Of a stretch of 64,000 nucleotides of DNA, positions 16,774 through 26,541 are shown piece by piece. The notes beneath the pieces were generated by a model, which ran no database searches, was not told the DNA's origin, and saw nothing but the letters and a program-made list of their open reading frames with translations. Numbering within the stretch: position 1 is the stretch's first letter; each line of letters starts with the position of its first letter. Position numbers and translations under genes: made by a program. The DNA comes from Calothrix sp. PCC 7507 (GTDB taxonomy: Bacteria; Cyanobacteriota; Cyanobacteriia; Cyanobacteriales; Nostocaceae), in contig NC_019682.1 of NCBI RefSeq assembly GCF_000316575.1, positions 1,982,001-2,046,000 on the forward strand. The letters are read 5' to 3'.

Positions 16774-18330
16774 TTATCTTGGCTTCCCTAAAGTAGTGAT
16801 GTACAGAACAGCCTCATCTGTAGGAATACCCAAAACCTCATTAACTTGATCATCAAAAAAGCCACCGATACCGCTGACACCCAAATTCATGTAAATGGCA
16901 GCTAGATTGAGGCGTTGTCCCAGATGTCCAGCATCCATGTGTAAATAACGATAGACGCGATCGCCATATTGAGCGATCGCTGATTTAAGATCGGCTGTAT
17001 GGAATACTACAGCAGAGGCATCTCGTCCCAATTCTTGCCCTAAACACAGAAAATGTAATTCTTGCCGGAAGTTTTTAAAGCGAATTTGCCGCAATTCCTG
17101 CGCTTTGGGGGCGTAATAATAACAACCAGACTCTAATCCTTTAACCCCACAAACAGCAATAAATGTTTCGATTAAATTCAGGTCAAAATAATCGGGCGCA
17201 GTATCTAAACTTTGCTCAAGATAACTTTGGGGTTGGTAGGTGAAATCGAGTAAAGCTTTGAGTTCATCAAAGGTTAAATCATTACCACTATAAGCACGGG
17301 TAGAACGTCGCTTGTGCATGGTGTTTTCCAGTTCCGACAGATTTTTGCCCCAATAAATCGGCGTGGTGGCGGTGGGTATTTTCAGACAGAACGGAAAGTT
17401 ATATTTATCCTCCAAGGATTTTTCTTGTTTGATTTCTGGTAAATTCAGTTTGCCAGTTGTACCAGATTGAATTTGTGTGTGCCGATGAAAATAAGTTAGC
17501 AATTCACCATCAGGGATGCGGGGATAATTGGTTTCAGTAGCGGAAGGTAAAGCAGTCCGTCCTGTGGGTAAGTTTTGCTGGATATCTAATAAGTCTGCCA
17601 GAGGAAGGACAGCGATCGCACCTTCTTGTTGTGGATCGATATACAATAAATCATTGATAGCATCATCGACAAAGCCACCAATCAAGTGCGGGCGATAGTC
17701 ATTTACCGCCGCAGCTAACTCGATATTACCCAAGAGATGCCCTGTATCCAAAAAAATCCGCCGATAAGCTCGATCTTCATAGCGCCAAGCAGAACGGTAA
17801 AATACCGCTGTGACGATAATTGCCAATTGAGTATTTTCTAGAGAAGGATGCCAAAAACAACCTGCTTGCAAACTAGACCAAACATCACTTTCCCAAAAAT
17901 GCATCAGAGAATTAGTCCGACACTGATAGTTATACAACCCAGGTGGCAACAAAGGTGTACCACGGGAAACCAGATAAACCTCAGCAGGATACAACCCGCC
18001 GGCACTGGGTGCAGATCGTAAATATACCGTACTGCCCATAGAAGGTATTCTCGCCGTCAGCCCATAACTACGAAACAGCAACCGCGCCAATCTCTGCCAC
18101 CATCGAGCATTGGGATTATTAGTAAAAGCCTCTGGTTGTTCGAGTATGTAGGGTTTGAGATCAAAAGACGAACCAATTTTGTACTCTTTGAACGGTACTG
18201 GCTGTTTAGCCCAGTCTAACCTTTGACTTTTTGAGGCCAGAGTCTCCGGATCATATTTAGTCCGTTCATGGTAGTGTTGAGCAATTGATTGGTGTAGTTC
18301 TGGCATAGTATTTTCAATACTCTTGGGCAT
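16774..18330 (-). CDS. SagB/ThcOx-type nitroreductase-fold protein, tandem domains
   Basis: A 518-residue protein made of two nitroreductase-like halves. The N-terminal half shows RSAPSAGGLYPAEVYLV (about 105-121) and DTGHLLGNIELAAA; the C-terminal half shows RRSTRAYSGNDLTFDELKAL (about 331-350) and DAGHLGQRLNLAA. These are the FMN-binding marks of SagB/ThcOx dehydrogenases, which oxidise azolines in thiazole/oxazole-modified peptides. No YcaO cyclodehydratase, precursor peptide or other azole-cluster gene is nearby, so the substrate is unknown. It may have a general flavin oxidoreductase role. An ATG at residue 9 (MPELHQS) is an alternative start. Confidence 0.85.
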   Translation of the reverse strand: MPKSIENTMPELHQSIAQHYHERTKYDPETLASKSQRLDWAKQPVPFKEYKIGSSFDLKPYILEQPEAFTNNPNARWWQRLARLLFRSYGLTARIPSMGSTVYLRSAPSAGGLYPAEVYLVSRGTPLLPPGLYNYQCRTNSLMHFWESDVWSSLQAGCFWHPSLENTQLAIIVTAVFYRSAWRYEDRAYRRIFLDTGHLLGNIELAAAVNDYRPHLIGGFVDDAINDLLYIDPQQEGAIAVLPLADLLDIQQNLPTGRTALPSATETNYPRIPDGELLTYFHRHTQIQSGTTGKLNLPEIKQEKSLEDKYNFPFCLKIPTATTPIYWGKNLSELENTMHKRRSTRAYSGNDLTFDELKALLDFTYQPQSYLEQSLDTAPDYFDLNLIETFIAVCGVKGLESGCYYYAPKAQELRQIRFKNFRQELHFLCLGQELGRDASAVVFHTADLKSAIAQYGDRVYRYLHMDAGHLGQRLNLAAIYMNLGVSGIGGFFDDQVNEVLGIPTDEAVLYITTLGKPR

Positions 18331-18401
18331 CCTTTTTTGATCTTGGCATTTCTGAGGATGATTATTTCGTGTTAATTAGTACAATTTTTAGACTTATGAG
18401 C

Positions 18402-18528
18402 CGCCCATAAAAGCCTGGTAGGGGCACGGCATCCTAAATCTTTTCGACTAGCCGATAATTTTACTAGTGCCGTGCCCGTACAATGTATTTTTGGTTAACG
18501 CACAAATTTAGCCTTGACACGCCACTAC
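18402..18528. repeat. Dispersed repeat, copy A
   Basis: About 127 bp with the same order of segments as 21988-22123: GCCCATAAAA, GTAGGGGCACG, CATCCT, a TAATTTTAC core, GTGCCGTGCCCGTA, TTTTTGGTTAACGCACAAAT and GACACGCCACTAC. It lies between the SagB-like gene and the DUF4349 gene. Confidence 0.7.
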
Positions 18529-18576
18529 ACATACTGAGCGCTCACGGAACACCTAATTGTAATTATGGGGATTTCC

Positions 18577-19485
18577 CTATTGCCTATTGCCTTCTTGCCT
18601 ATTGCCTTCTAAAGGTTGCACCCTCAAAATTTGTGTATGCAGCCGCCAACGATTCAAGCCATACACACCAGCCGCTAAAAGCAACAAGTAAGGACTGTAA
18701 ACCATCAACCAGATACCCAACTTGAGTAAGCCCACAGTCAATCTACCAAAAGAGTTAGTGGAGTTGTTCCAAGTTTCTTGCACTTGTGAACCCAAGCCAC
18801 TTTGTGGACTAGTACTAGAAACTGCTGCTTCTAGGTTTAGTGTGATAGCGGAGTATGCGACTTGATTTTGTAAGTTTTTTAATTGGGCATCAATTTGCTC
18901 GATTGATTGCCGAATATTACTCAACTCTTGGGCAACGCTTAATACATCTTTTACGGAACCGGCTCGATCCATAATTTTTTGTAAATTGGCTTCCGTTTTC
19001 CGCAAATTGGTTAATCTGGCTTGGGAATCTACCAGCTGATTGCTCACGTCGTCTGCTGTGATGTTGCGACTTTTGACAGTGCCTAATTTAGCTAGTTCAT
19101 TTAGGGTGGGTTCCAGTAAGTTTTGTGGTATCCGCAGGGTGATCGATGCGGTATGACGCCCATTATTTTTTGTGGGCTGTTGTTCTTTTAACCCAATTAA
19201 GTCCCCTTGCTGTTTATTGATCAGTTGCGACACAGCATCAATACTTTTATCTACAGAGTTGACAATCAGGGCAATTGAGGCTTTCTTGATGAGTTGGGGA
19301 CGGGAACGGGGTACTTGTTTTATAGCTTCTGCTTTTTGCTGTATGGTATCAGCAGCAACAGGTGCGGCGGCTGATCCGGCTTGATTGGAAAGTTCTGCCT
19401 GATTTGATGACGAAGATGTAGAAGCACAACTTGTAAAGATTAATCCCCCCAATAGCAGGCTTACAAATACAGATAGTTTACTCAT
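18577..19485 (-). CDS. DUF4349 lipoprotein
   Basis: A 302-residue membrane-anchored protein. The signal peptide ends in a lipobox, FTSC, with Cys20 as the lipidated residue. Residues 60-225 form the DUF4349 domain: RPQLIKKASIAL, a coiled-coil stretch from about 150 to 205, and NQVAYSAITLNLEA. A transmembrane helix (about 258-280) follows before a short basic tail, so both ends are anchored. The last 11 residues (LEGNRQEGNRQ) are encoded by a doubled TTGCCTATTGCCTTCT repeat, so the natural C-terminus was probably altered by repeat growth. Function of the family is unknown. Confidence 0.8.
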   Translation of the reverse strand: MSKLSVFVSLLLGGLIFTSCASTSSSSNQAELSNQAGSAAAPVAADTIQQKAEAIKQVPRSRPQLIKKASIALIVNSVDKSIDAVSQLINKQQGDLIGLKEQQPTKNNGRHTASITLRIPQNLLEPTLNELAKLGTVKSRNITADDVSNQLVDSQARLTNLRKTEANLQKIMDRAGSVKDVLSVAQELSNIRQSIEQIDAQLKNLQNQVAYSAITLNLEAAVSSTSPQSGLGSQVQETWNNSTNSFGRLTVGLLKLGIWLMVYSPYLLLLAAGVYGLNRWRLHTQILRVQPLEGNRQEGNRQ

Positions 19486-19765
19486 AATTTAACTAGAGAT
19501 AGATGAATTTACTGCCAGTATGGCTGCTTGGGAGGTTTGTAGTGTGTATTGTTGCAGTTTATGCAACAAATATTGTGACTGGGCTGTCATTTGGAGGCGA
19601 TCGCCGCATGAAACATAGATTAGCGGCGGGGATAGAAGTTCTCGGTGATGGTGCGAAGTAGTCTGCTGGGAGTGTAACAATTAAAGTGCAGCGGTAGGTG
19701 GAGATTGGCTGGTTATACGTTTGAGGTTTTCTACCGCCGCCAATACGAGTCGTTAAACTAGAAGC

Positions 19766-20632
19766 ATGGAAACTAAACAGCTAGGAAACACAGGTATATT
19801 CGTCAGTGCGATTGGTTTGGGTGGGATGCCGATGTCGATAGCCAATCGCCCAGCGGAATCGCAATCTATCGCAGTTATCCATCGGGCGTTAGATTTGGGA
19901 ATCACATTTATTGATACTGCCGACTCTTATTGCCTAGATGAGTCAGATAAGCACCATAATGAAAAACTGATTCACAAAGCACTTACCAGTTACAACGGCG
20001 ATATTAGCCAAGTGGTTGTAGCTACTAAGGGCGGTTTAATGCGCCCTAATGGTAGCTGGGGACGCAACGGTAGTCCGGAACATTTGCGCCAGACAATTCG
20101 TGAAAGTTATGAGGCGTTGGGCAGTGAAAAACCCATTGATGTTTGGCAATACCACGCCCCTGATCCTAATTACACCATTGCACAATCCCTCGCGCCAGTG
20201 AAAGAAGCGGTGGATGCAGGTTTAATTCGGTTTGTGGGAGTTTCTAACTTTTCTGTGGAACAAATTAAACAGGCGCGGGATGTGGTTGATATTGTCTCGG
20301 TGCAAAACCAATACAGTCCTTGGGAACGACAGCCAGAAATTGATGGTGTCTTGAAATATTGTCAGCAAGAAGGCTTGACATTTTTACCTTGGAGTCCCTT
20401 TGGTGGTAGTCGTCGCCATGCAAATTTGGCAGATATTCCGGCGATCGCTCAATTAGCGAAATCAAAAGGTGTATCAGTTTATAATATCGTTCTAGCATGG
20501 TTGCGTTCCCAGTCTCCTGCTATCTTGCCGATTCCTGGCGCTAGCAAGATATCCAGCATCGAAGACTCAGCCCGTGCTGCAGATGTCACACTGTCTCATG
20601 AAGAAGTGCAACAAATTAATCGGGCAACTTAG
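19766..20632 (+). CDS. Aldo/keto reductase
   Basis: A 288-residue NADP(H)-dependent aldo/keto reductase with the TIM-barrel marks of the family: GLGGMPMS near the N-terminus, FIDTADSYC with catalytic Asp and Tyr (about 49-57), VVATKGG with the catalytic Lys, WQYHAPDP with the active-site His, and the C-terminal cofactor segment LPIPGASKISSIEDSARA. Substrate cannot be told from sequence. It precedes ilvC by about 100 bp, but a TAACTGATAACTGATAACTG repeat lies between them, so they need not be cotranscribed. Confidence 0.9.
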   Translation: METKQLGNTGIFVSAIGLGGMPMSIANRPAESQSIAVIHRALDLGITFIDTADSYCLDESDKHHNEKLIHKALTSYNGDISQVVVATKGGLMRPNGSWGRNGSPEHLRQTIRESYEALGSEKPIDVWQYHAPDPNYTIAQSLAPVKEAVDAGLIRFVGVSNFSVEQIKQARDVVDIVSVQNQYSPWERQPEIDGVLKYCQQEGLTFLPWSPFGGSRRHANLADIPAIAQLAKSKGVSVYNIVLAWLRSQSPAILPIPGASKISSIEDSARAADVTLSHEEVQQINRAT

Positions 20633-20680
20633 GATTAGGGACTGATAACTGATAACTGATAACTGTTCACTGATAACTGA

Positions 20681-21736
<1,056 letters not shown>

Positions 21737-21762
21737 TTCACAACTTTTTTAATTTTGAATTG

Positions 21763-21912
21763 TAGAGACGCGAAATTGGACTACGTCCCGCTGCGCTATA
21801 GCGGTTCCCATTCAGGTGCAGTACAAAATTATATCGGAAGCTGTAGGGGCACGGCATTGCCGCGCCCTTATAGGTGTACCTCACGTCACCGAGAATTGCC
21901 ATAACGCGTCTC
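21763..21912. mobile_element. Nested repeat: TAGAGACGCG element with an inner insertion
   Basis: The outer ends are TAGAGACGCG (21763-21772) and CGCGTCTCT (ending 21912). The same outer element without the interior occurs at 63935-63997. The interior here, about 21798-21903 (CGGTTCCCATTCAGGTGCAG to GAGAATTGCCATA), is a separate dispersed repeat that recurs at 60369-60472. This points to one repeat having inserted into another. Confidence 0.6.
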
Positions 21913-21987
21913 TTTGTTTTTTTAGCTATTTCGTTCCAGTAGTGACGTGGCAAAGCTAAAATGTGGCATTAATTAAATCAAATAAAC

Positions 21988-22123
21988 TGCCCATAAAAGG
22001 CAATCCCGTTCAGTAGGGGCACGACATCCTCAATCTTTTCCACAAGCTGATAATTTTACCAGTGCCGTGCCCGTATGATGTGTTTTTGGTTAACGCACAA
22101 ATTTAGGCTTGACACGCCACTAC
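21988..22123. repeat. Dispersed repeat, copy B
   Basis: About 136 bp, matching copy A at 18402-18528 in order and orientation; it differs mainly by about 9 extra bases after CCATAAAAGG. It lies in the gap between ilvC and the EndoU-like gene. Confidence 0.7.
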
Positions 22124-22205
22124 TGGACTATTTTGTAGTTTATTCTCTTTATTTATTTGCACTAATCCTCTACATTCAACAATATCAGCACTCTATGAAA
22201 AACTT

Positions 22206-23039
22206 ATGCAATCAATTTCTAGAAAGCAGTTATTTCACCGAGTAGGGAGTCGATTCTTTTTACTACTATTAGCTTGCTCATTGGGTGGGCAAAATTCTGT
22301 GTATGCACAGCCACAAACTACCCAATTGCTGCCATTTTTTGATAACGTAGATAATCCCGTTCCTGTCGGGTTCCCAGCCGGTGAGCAGTTAGACATTTCG
22401 CCCCTACCACCAAAGCTTAATCCCTTCGATGAAGCTGTACTCAATACCTGCGGTTCGATTGGGACAAGAGTTAGCGCTGATAAATTTCAACAGTTGCTAT
22501 CCAATTACCCTGATGTAGTCAAGAAACTTCAGCAAGTTAGCGGTGGTGAACTGCGCCCAGGTCGCAAAAATAAGGCACAATTTTTAGAAGATTTAACCAA
22601 TATTTGGATCAAACGTCGGGGATTTGAACATATTTTTTGTGGTGAAATTTATAACGCCAACGATATTGGAGGCTTACATTTTTACGGCAGATATTTACAA
22701 TTACAAAATCAAGGAATTGCTGGACGCTTGCCGAATAATCAAGCAAAAGAGGAAGTTATTCCTGGTGTAATTTATACAGTCGGAATCCTAATTAAACAAG
22801 GTAGCCGTACAGTCAGAGATAATATTAAAGGCTATAGCTATCTCAGCAATGCCCAAGAAATGCTTTTAGATGCAACCAAAGTTTTCAAGCTCCAAAGAAA
22901 CACAGAAGCAGCTTGTATTTATATTGTTAAAGATTCTGAAACTGGTACAACTTTCCCCACAGTTTTTGTCAGCAAAGAAAAGGCGATCGTTACGTTCTAT
23001 CCTGATGCTACTCCCCAGGGTGCAAAATGTAGAAGCTAA
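22206..23039 (+). CDS. Secreted EndoU-like endoribonuclease
   Basis: A 277-residue protein with an N-terminal signal peptide (hydrophobic 16-27; probable cleavage near VYAQ, residue 35). The C-terminal half has the EndoU pattern: GFEHIFCGE with His142, GGLHFYGRY with His158, and IKGYSYL with Lys208. The His-His spacing (16) equals that of the catalytic His162/His178 of Xenopus XendoU, and the Lys lies 50 residues later (46 in XendoU). EndoU enzymes cleave RNA 3' of uridines through a cyclic phosphate. Four cysteines in the mature part (82, 145, 237, 275) fit export. No immunity gene is evident. The RNase function is predicted, not shown. Confidence 0.75.
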   Translation: MQSISRKQLFHRVGSRFFLLLLACSLGGQNSVYAQPQTTQLLPFFDNVDNPVPVGFPAGEQLDISPLPPKLNPFDEAVLNTCGSIGTRVSADKFQQLLSNYPDVVKKLQQVSGGELRPGRKNKAQFLEDLTNIWIKRRGFEHIFCGEIYNANDIGGLHFYGRYLQLQNQGIAGRLPNNQAKEEVIPGVIYTVGILIKQGSRTVRDNIKGYSYLSNAQEMLLDATKVFKLQRNTEAACIYIVKDSETGTTFPTVFVSKEKAIVTFYPDATPQGAKCRS

Positions 23040-23966
23040 TAACAGGACTTAGGTGATTTCTCACAATAATCTTACCAATTGGAGGGTAAACAACCGTTTG
23101 CCCCTACTGGCAATTTCTATTTTGGAAATCTCCTTAGTACAGCTTTTCGTAAAATGGTAGCTTTTTTAAACGCAGAGAAGCGCGGAGGAAAGCGCAGAGG
23201 GACACCGAGGCTGACTAAATTTATTAGCTACGAATTAATAAAATAGCGTACTTAGACAAAAATTTAGCCCAAACTAGCTTTATAAGTAAGGCTGGTTAAA
23301 ACCGCGTGAGGAACAGGGAACACTAGCTAAAGTTCTCAACGATGAGACTTAAATAAAGTCTATTGTGCTATTGTTGAAATAACAGCACTTTTCACGTATT
23401 TAGACCAAATTCTGACTTATACATATCTTTGCGTCTCAGAAAGCAGTCAGATCAAAGCTTCTACTGTCCTAAACCCTATGCATAGCCTGCTTCTACCTTC
23501 GTCTAGCTTCTCGTCGGTAAGGAGCGCGAGAACGACTAGGAAGAAAGCAGAAAGACTATGCTGGCTCAACTCTGCGCTTCTAGGCTGTAAATTGTAAGAT
23601 ATGGTTGATTTACGAGAAAATAGCTGTACAATGTGGGAATAATCTTCGGAAAAGATCATCGTGAAAATCCTTTTCGGGAGATTTATCTGCAGAAAATCCA
23701 GCGAGAAATAGCCAGTAATGGGGAATTACGAGCGTTCCTACTAGACTTTACATCTGGGAAAGAAAATCTAAAAAATCCTAAAGGGATGTCTGAATCATCC
23801 CTTGAATTCGTCATTTCAATCTCCCAGCTTGAAAGCTGGAGAGAGGTGAAAACAGCTTCTCATATTCAGCTATGCGCGATTGAGACTTGTAAAGTCTATT
23901 AATCGCTAAATGCTGTTGGATTTATTCACTGAAAACACGCATTTCTGAAAATCTAGGAGAGTACAC
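23040..23966. other. Gap with a dispersed repeat and a long leader
   Basis: Positions 23047-23138 match 43078-43182 (TAGGTGATTTCTCACAATAA, then ACAACCGTTTGC). Repeat-like GC-rich palindromic sequence lies near 23480-23560. An 89-codon ORF at 23633-23902 has an unconvincing composition and no ribosome site; I treat it as part of the leader of the CARDB gene. Confidence 0.45.
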
Positions 23967-25604
23967 ATGTTTGCAGCAAATAACAACAGTGCTAATGCTT
24001 TAGACACTGCTAATACCGGTTTGGCTAATGGAACTCAAGCAAGTGTACTTGGCTCCAACAGTGATCTTAAATCCCTCAGTACAGAGAATCTATTTACTGG
24101 CACTTCTAGTAGTAGTTCTGCTAAACTACCTGACTTGATCATAGAAAAGCCTAGTGAGATTGTAAAGGCAACAGCAGGTGATAAGGTCACACTCACCTAT
24201 ACGGTGAAAAATATTGGTAGTAGAAACGCGGGTAGTCACTATGTCGGTTTCTATCTATCCAAAGATGATAAATGGGATAGTAGTGACACTTTATTAGGTA
24301 CTAACTCTTTTAATAAAGTTCAGAGTTTAGCTGCTGGTGCATCTACATCCCAAACCAAGGAATTCACCTTAGATCAGAATATCAAGACTGGGGATTATTA
24401 TGTGCTGTATGTCGCCGATGACTGGTCTAGTGTCAAAGAAAGTAAAGAAGACAATAACTTCGTTGCCAAACAGATTAGCATTAGAGCGACTTCTTCACCA
24501 GACCTGACCGTAAGAAATGGCGACGCACCCAACACTGCGAAAGCAGGTAGTAAGATTAAGCTTTCCTATACGGAGAGGAATATTGGTAATGAAGATGCAG
24601 GTGAACATAAGGTTGGGTTCTATCTATCCAAAGATAATAAGTGGGATAGTAGTGATACCCTATTAGGTGAGAAATCAGTTAAGGGTTTACGTGCTAATAA
24701 AGATATCTCCCGAACCAAGGAATTCAGCTTAGATGAGAATCTCGCCACTGGTGATTATTACCTGCTGTATGTCAGCGATAACAATAATAGTGTCAACGAA
24801 AGCAATGAAACTAATAACTTCTTTGCCAAAAAGATTACCATTCAAGGTAAAAAAGCAAAGAGTAGTAATCTAAGCTTCAACGATACAGAATCTCCCATCA
24901 ATTCAACTTCCTCCCTATCCATAGATCAGAATGTAGAAAAATTTGCTTCTACTAGTTCTGCACCAGACTTGATCATAGATGTAGACAATGACCTATCACC
25001 TGAAAGAGCGAAAGCAGGCAGTGAAATCAGCCTTTCGTACAATGAGAAAAATATTGGTAGTGGAGATACAGGTGAGCATAGGGTTGGCTTCTATCTATCC
25101 AAAGATGATAAGTGGGATAGTAGTGATACCTTATTAGGTTATGACTCGGTTGAGCCTATAAGTGCTGGTGAATATATCCCTCATACCAAAACCTTCAATC
25201 TAGATAGCAATATTGCGAGTGGGGATTATTACCTGTTATATGTGGGCGATGACCAAAATAATGTCACCGAAAGCGATGAAACTAATAACATCGTTGCCAA
25301 AGCTATTAGCATTCAAGGTAAGGACGTTAGCCCAAGCCTTAAGGATGCAAAATCCTCGATCCCTTCCGCTTCCTCACTAGCCATAGATGTGAATAATCAG
25401 GACTCACTTGAGATTGAGAAATTCGCTTCTTCCTCCCTAGCCATAGATGCGAATGATCAGGACTCACTTGAAATTGAGAAATTTGCTTCTACCACTTATT
25501 CACCATACTTGACGGAAAAAAATACCATAGCAACCGCAGCAGCGACAGCCGATAGTGAAACCGAGCTTTTCTCTAAGGGGAAAAAGATTGGTAGTAAAAG
25601 ATAA
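23967..25604 (+). CDS. CARDB-repeat protein
   Basis: A 545-residue acidic protein with three CARDB-like beta-sandwich repeats (about 53-168, 174-287, 330-445), each starting with PDL(I/T) and containing VGFYLSKDDKWDSSDTLLG and GDYY(V/L)LYV. Asp-rich loops suggest calcium binding and an extracellular adhesin role. There is no N-terminal signal peptide, so export would need another route, such as a C-terminal type I secretion signal. Near the C-terminus (about 470-510) a 20-residue unit (SSLAID...EIEKFAS) occurs twice, and parts of it also occur after repeat 2. GGAGAG at 23955-23960 precedes the ATG by 6 bp. Confidence 0.8.
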   Translation: MFAANNNSANALDTANTGLANGTQASVLGSNSDLKSLSTENLFTGTSSSSSAKLPDLIIEKPSEIVKATAGDKVTLTYTVKNIGSRNAGSHYVGFYLSKDDKWDSSDTLLGTNSFNKVQSLAAGASTSQTKEFTLDQNIKTGDYYVLYVADDWSSVKESKEDNNFVAKQISIRATSSPDLTVRNGDAPNTAKAGSKIKLSYTERNIGNEDAGEHKVGFYLSKDNKWDSSDTLLGEKSVKGLRANKDISRTKEFSLDENLATGDYYLLYVSDNNNSVNESNETNNFFAKKITIQGKKAKSSNLSFNDTESPINSTSSLSIDQNVEKFASTSSAPDLIIDVDNDLSPERAKAGSEISLSYNEKNIGSGDTGEHRVGFYLSKDDKWDSSDTLLGYDSVEPISAGEYIPHTKTFNLDSNIASGDYYLLYVGDDQNNVTESDETNNIVAKAISIQGKDVSPSLKDAKSSIPSASSLAIDVNNQDSLEIEKFASSSLAIDANDQDSLEIEKFASTTYSPYLTEKNTIATAAATADSETELFSKGKKIGSKR

Positions 25605-25786
25605 TTTCTTTCTTTGATCTACTTCAAAGACATCTGAATAAATTCTTCGCAAATTGAGGATAGAACGAATTCATAGAGTCACACTGATGAACAATACTAT
25701 CCTCGATTTTCCTACCGCATCTGCACTACCAAGTTCTAGCAGCCGCTAACAAAAAATATCTCCGTTCCGTTGGTATAATAGCTGCA

Positions 25787-25876
25787 TATAGCGTTTCCCA
25801 ACCTAGGGCACGGCAGTGCCTTGCTCCTACACCTAGCGGTATAATATCGTACCCCATATCAAAGGGAAACGCTATA
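25787..25876. mobile_element. 90-bp inverted-repeat element, TATAGCGTTTCCC ends
   Basis: TATAGCGTTTCCC (25787-25799) and GGGAAACGCTATA (25864-25876) are perfect 13-bp inverted ends. The interior has the GGGCACGGCAGTGCC palindrome seen in several other repeats of the window. It occupies the gap 25605-25925, which otherwise shows no gene. Confidence 0.6.
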
Positions 25877-25925
25877 ACAATTATGTCAATGAACAAACTT
25901 TCGCTCCTAGGGGGAACCTTCGCAG

Positions 25926-26420
25926 ATGTCATTACTACTTTCTACTTTCTCTGAACATCTAGATATTCCTGAGCCTCAGTTAGAAGTTATTCTGGCAAAA
26001 CCACTCAATGAGTTGCTCCAATCGGCTGAATTGCAGCAAAAATTAGAAAGCTTAGACACGAAGTTACTAAAAGAAACATTACCCACAGCAGGAGCAGTTT
26101 TAGCGAAGGAACTACCACCTTTTTACAATTGGCTAAAAAATGAATTGGGAGTCGAACGCGTTCCAGATAGTCCCGACCACGCAACAAAATGGGTAGTGGG
26201 GTTCCTCAATAATCAAGAAAGTTTAACTCGCTTAGTTGAATTACACCGTCCAGTAAGTCGTCCGGCTTTAGAAGCTTCAGTTCCTCGCCTGGTAGAAACA
26301 TTTGCGGGTGTAGAAGATGCAAAGATTAGAGAGGAATGGCAAAAAGCGATCGCATCTCTGTGTTTAATTCTAGTTGCTGCTGCTCGTGAACAAGATAATT
26401 TGAATCTTGTCACCTCTTGA
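25926..26420 (+). CDS. Hypothetical protein, 164 residues
   Basis: Not recognised. It is a soluble, mostly helical protein with leucine-rich amphipathic segments (LNELLQSAELQQKLESLDTK at about 28-47) and a hydrophobic C-terminal helix (ASLCLILVAAAREQDN). It lacks a signal peptide and known catalytic motifs. It stands 48 bp after a short inverted-repeat element and is not in an obvious operon; the amidase gene downstream faces it. The coding pattern is good and no overlapping frame competes, so it is probably a real cyanobacterial gene. Confidence 0.6.
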   Translation: MSLLLSTFSEHLDIPEPQLEVILAKPLNELLQSAELQQKLESLDTKLLKETLPTAGAVLAKELPPFYNWLKNELGVERVPDSPDHATKWVVGFLNNQESLTRLVELHRPVSRPALEASVPRLVETFAGVEDAKIREEWQKAIASLCLILVAAAREQDNLNLVTS

Positions 26421-26541
26421 AGCCGGATGAGGGCGAACAACCGTTTGCCCCTATCTGCGACAACGTTAAATAGCAAAGCAATGCAGTGTTAAATCTGCAA
26501 ACAAATTAGCCAGAGTTTAGGAATGTCTGCACTATTTGGCA

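Noticed and set aside
19489-19680. Minus-strand ORF of 63 codons before the DUF4349 gene
   Set aside because: Starts in an ordinary leader region, has no domain or ribosome site, and the composition is unconvincing.
23633-23902. Plus-strand ORF of 89 codons upstream of the CARDB gene
   Set aside because: No ribosome site, no recognisable fold, and it ends in hairpin-like sequence; more likely leader.
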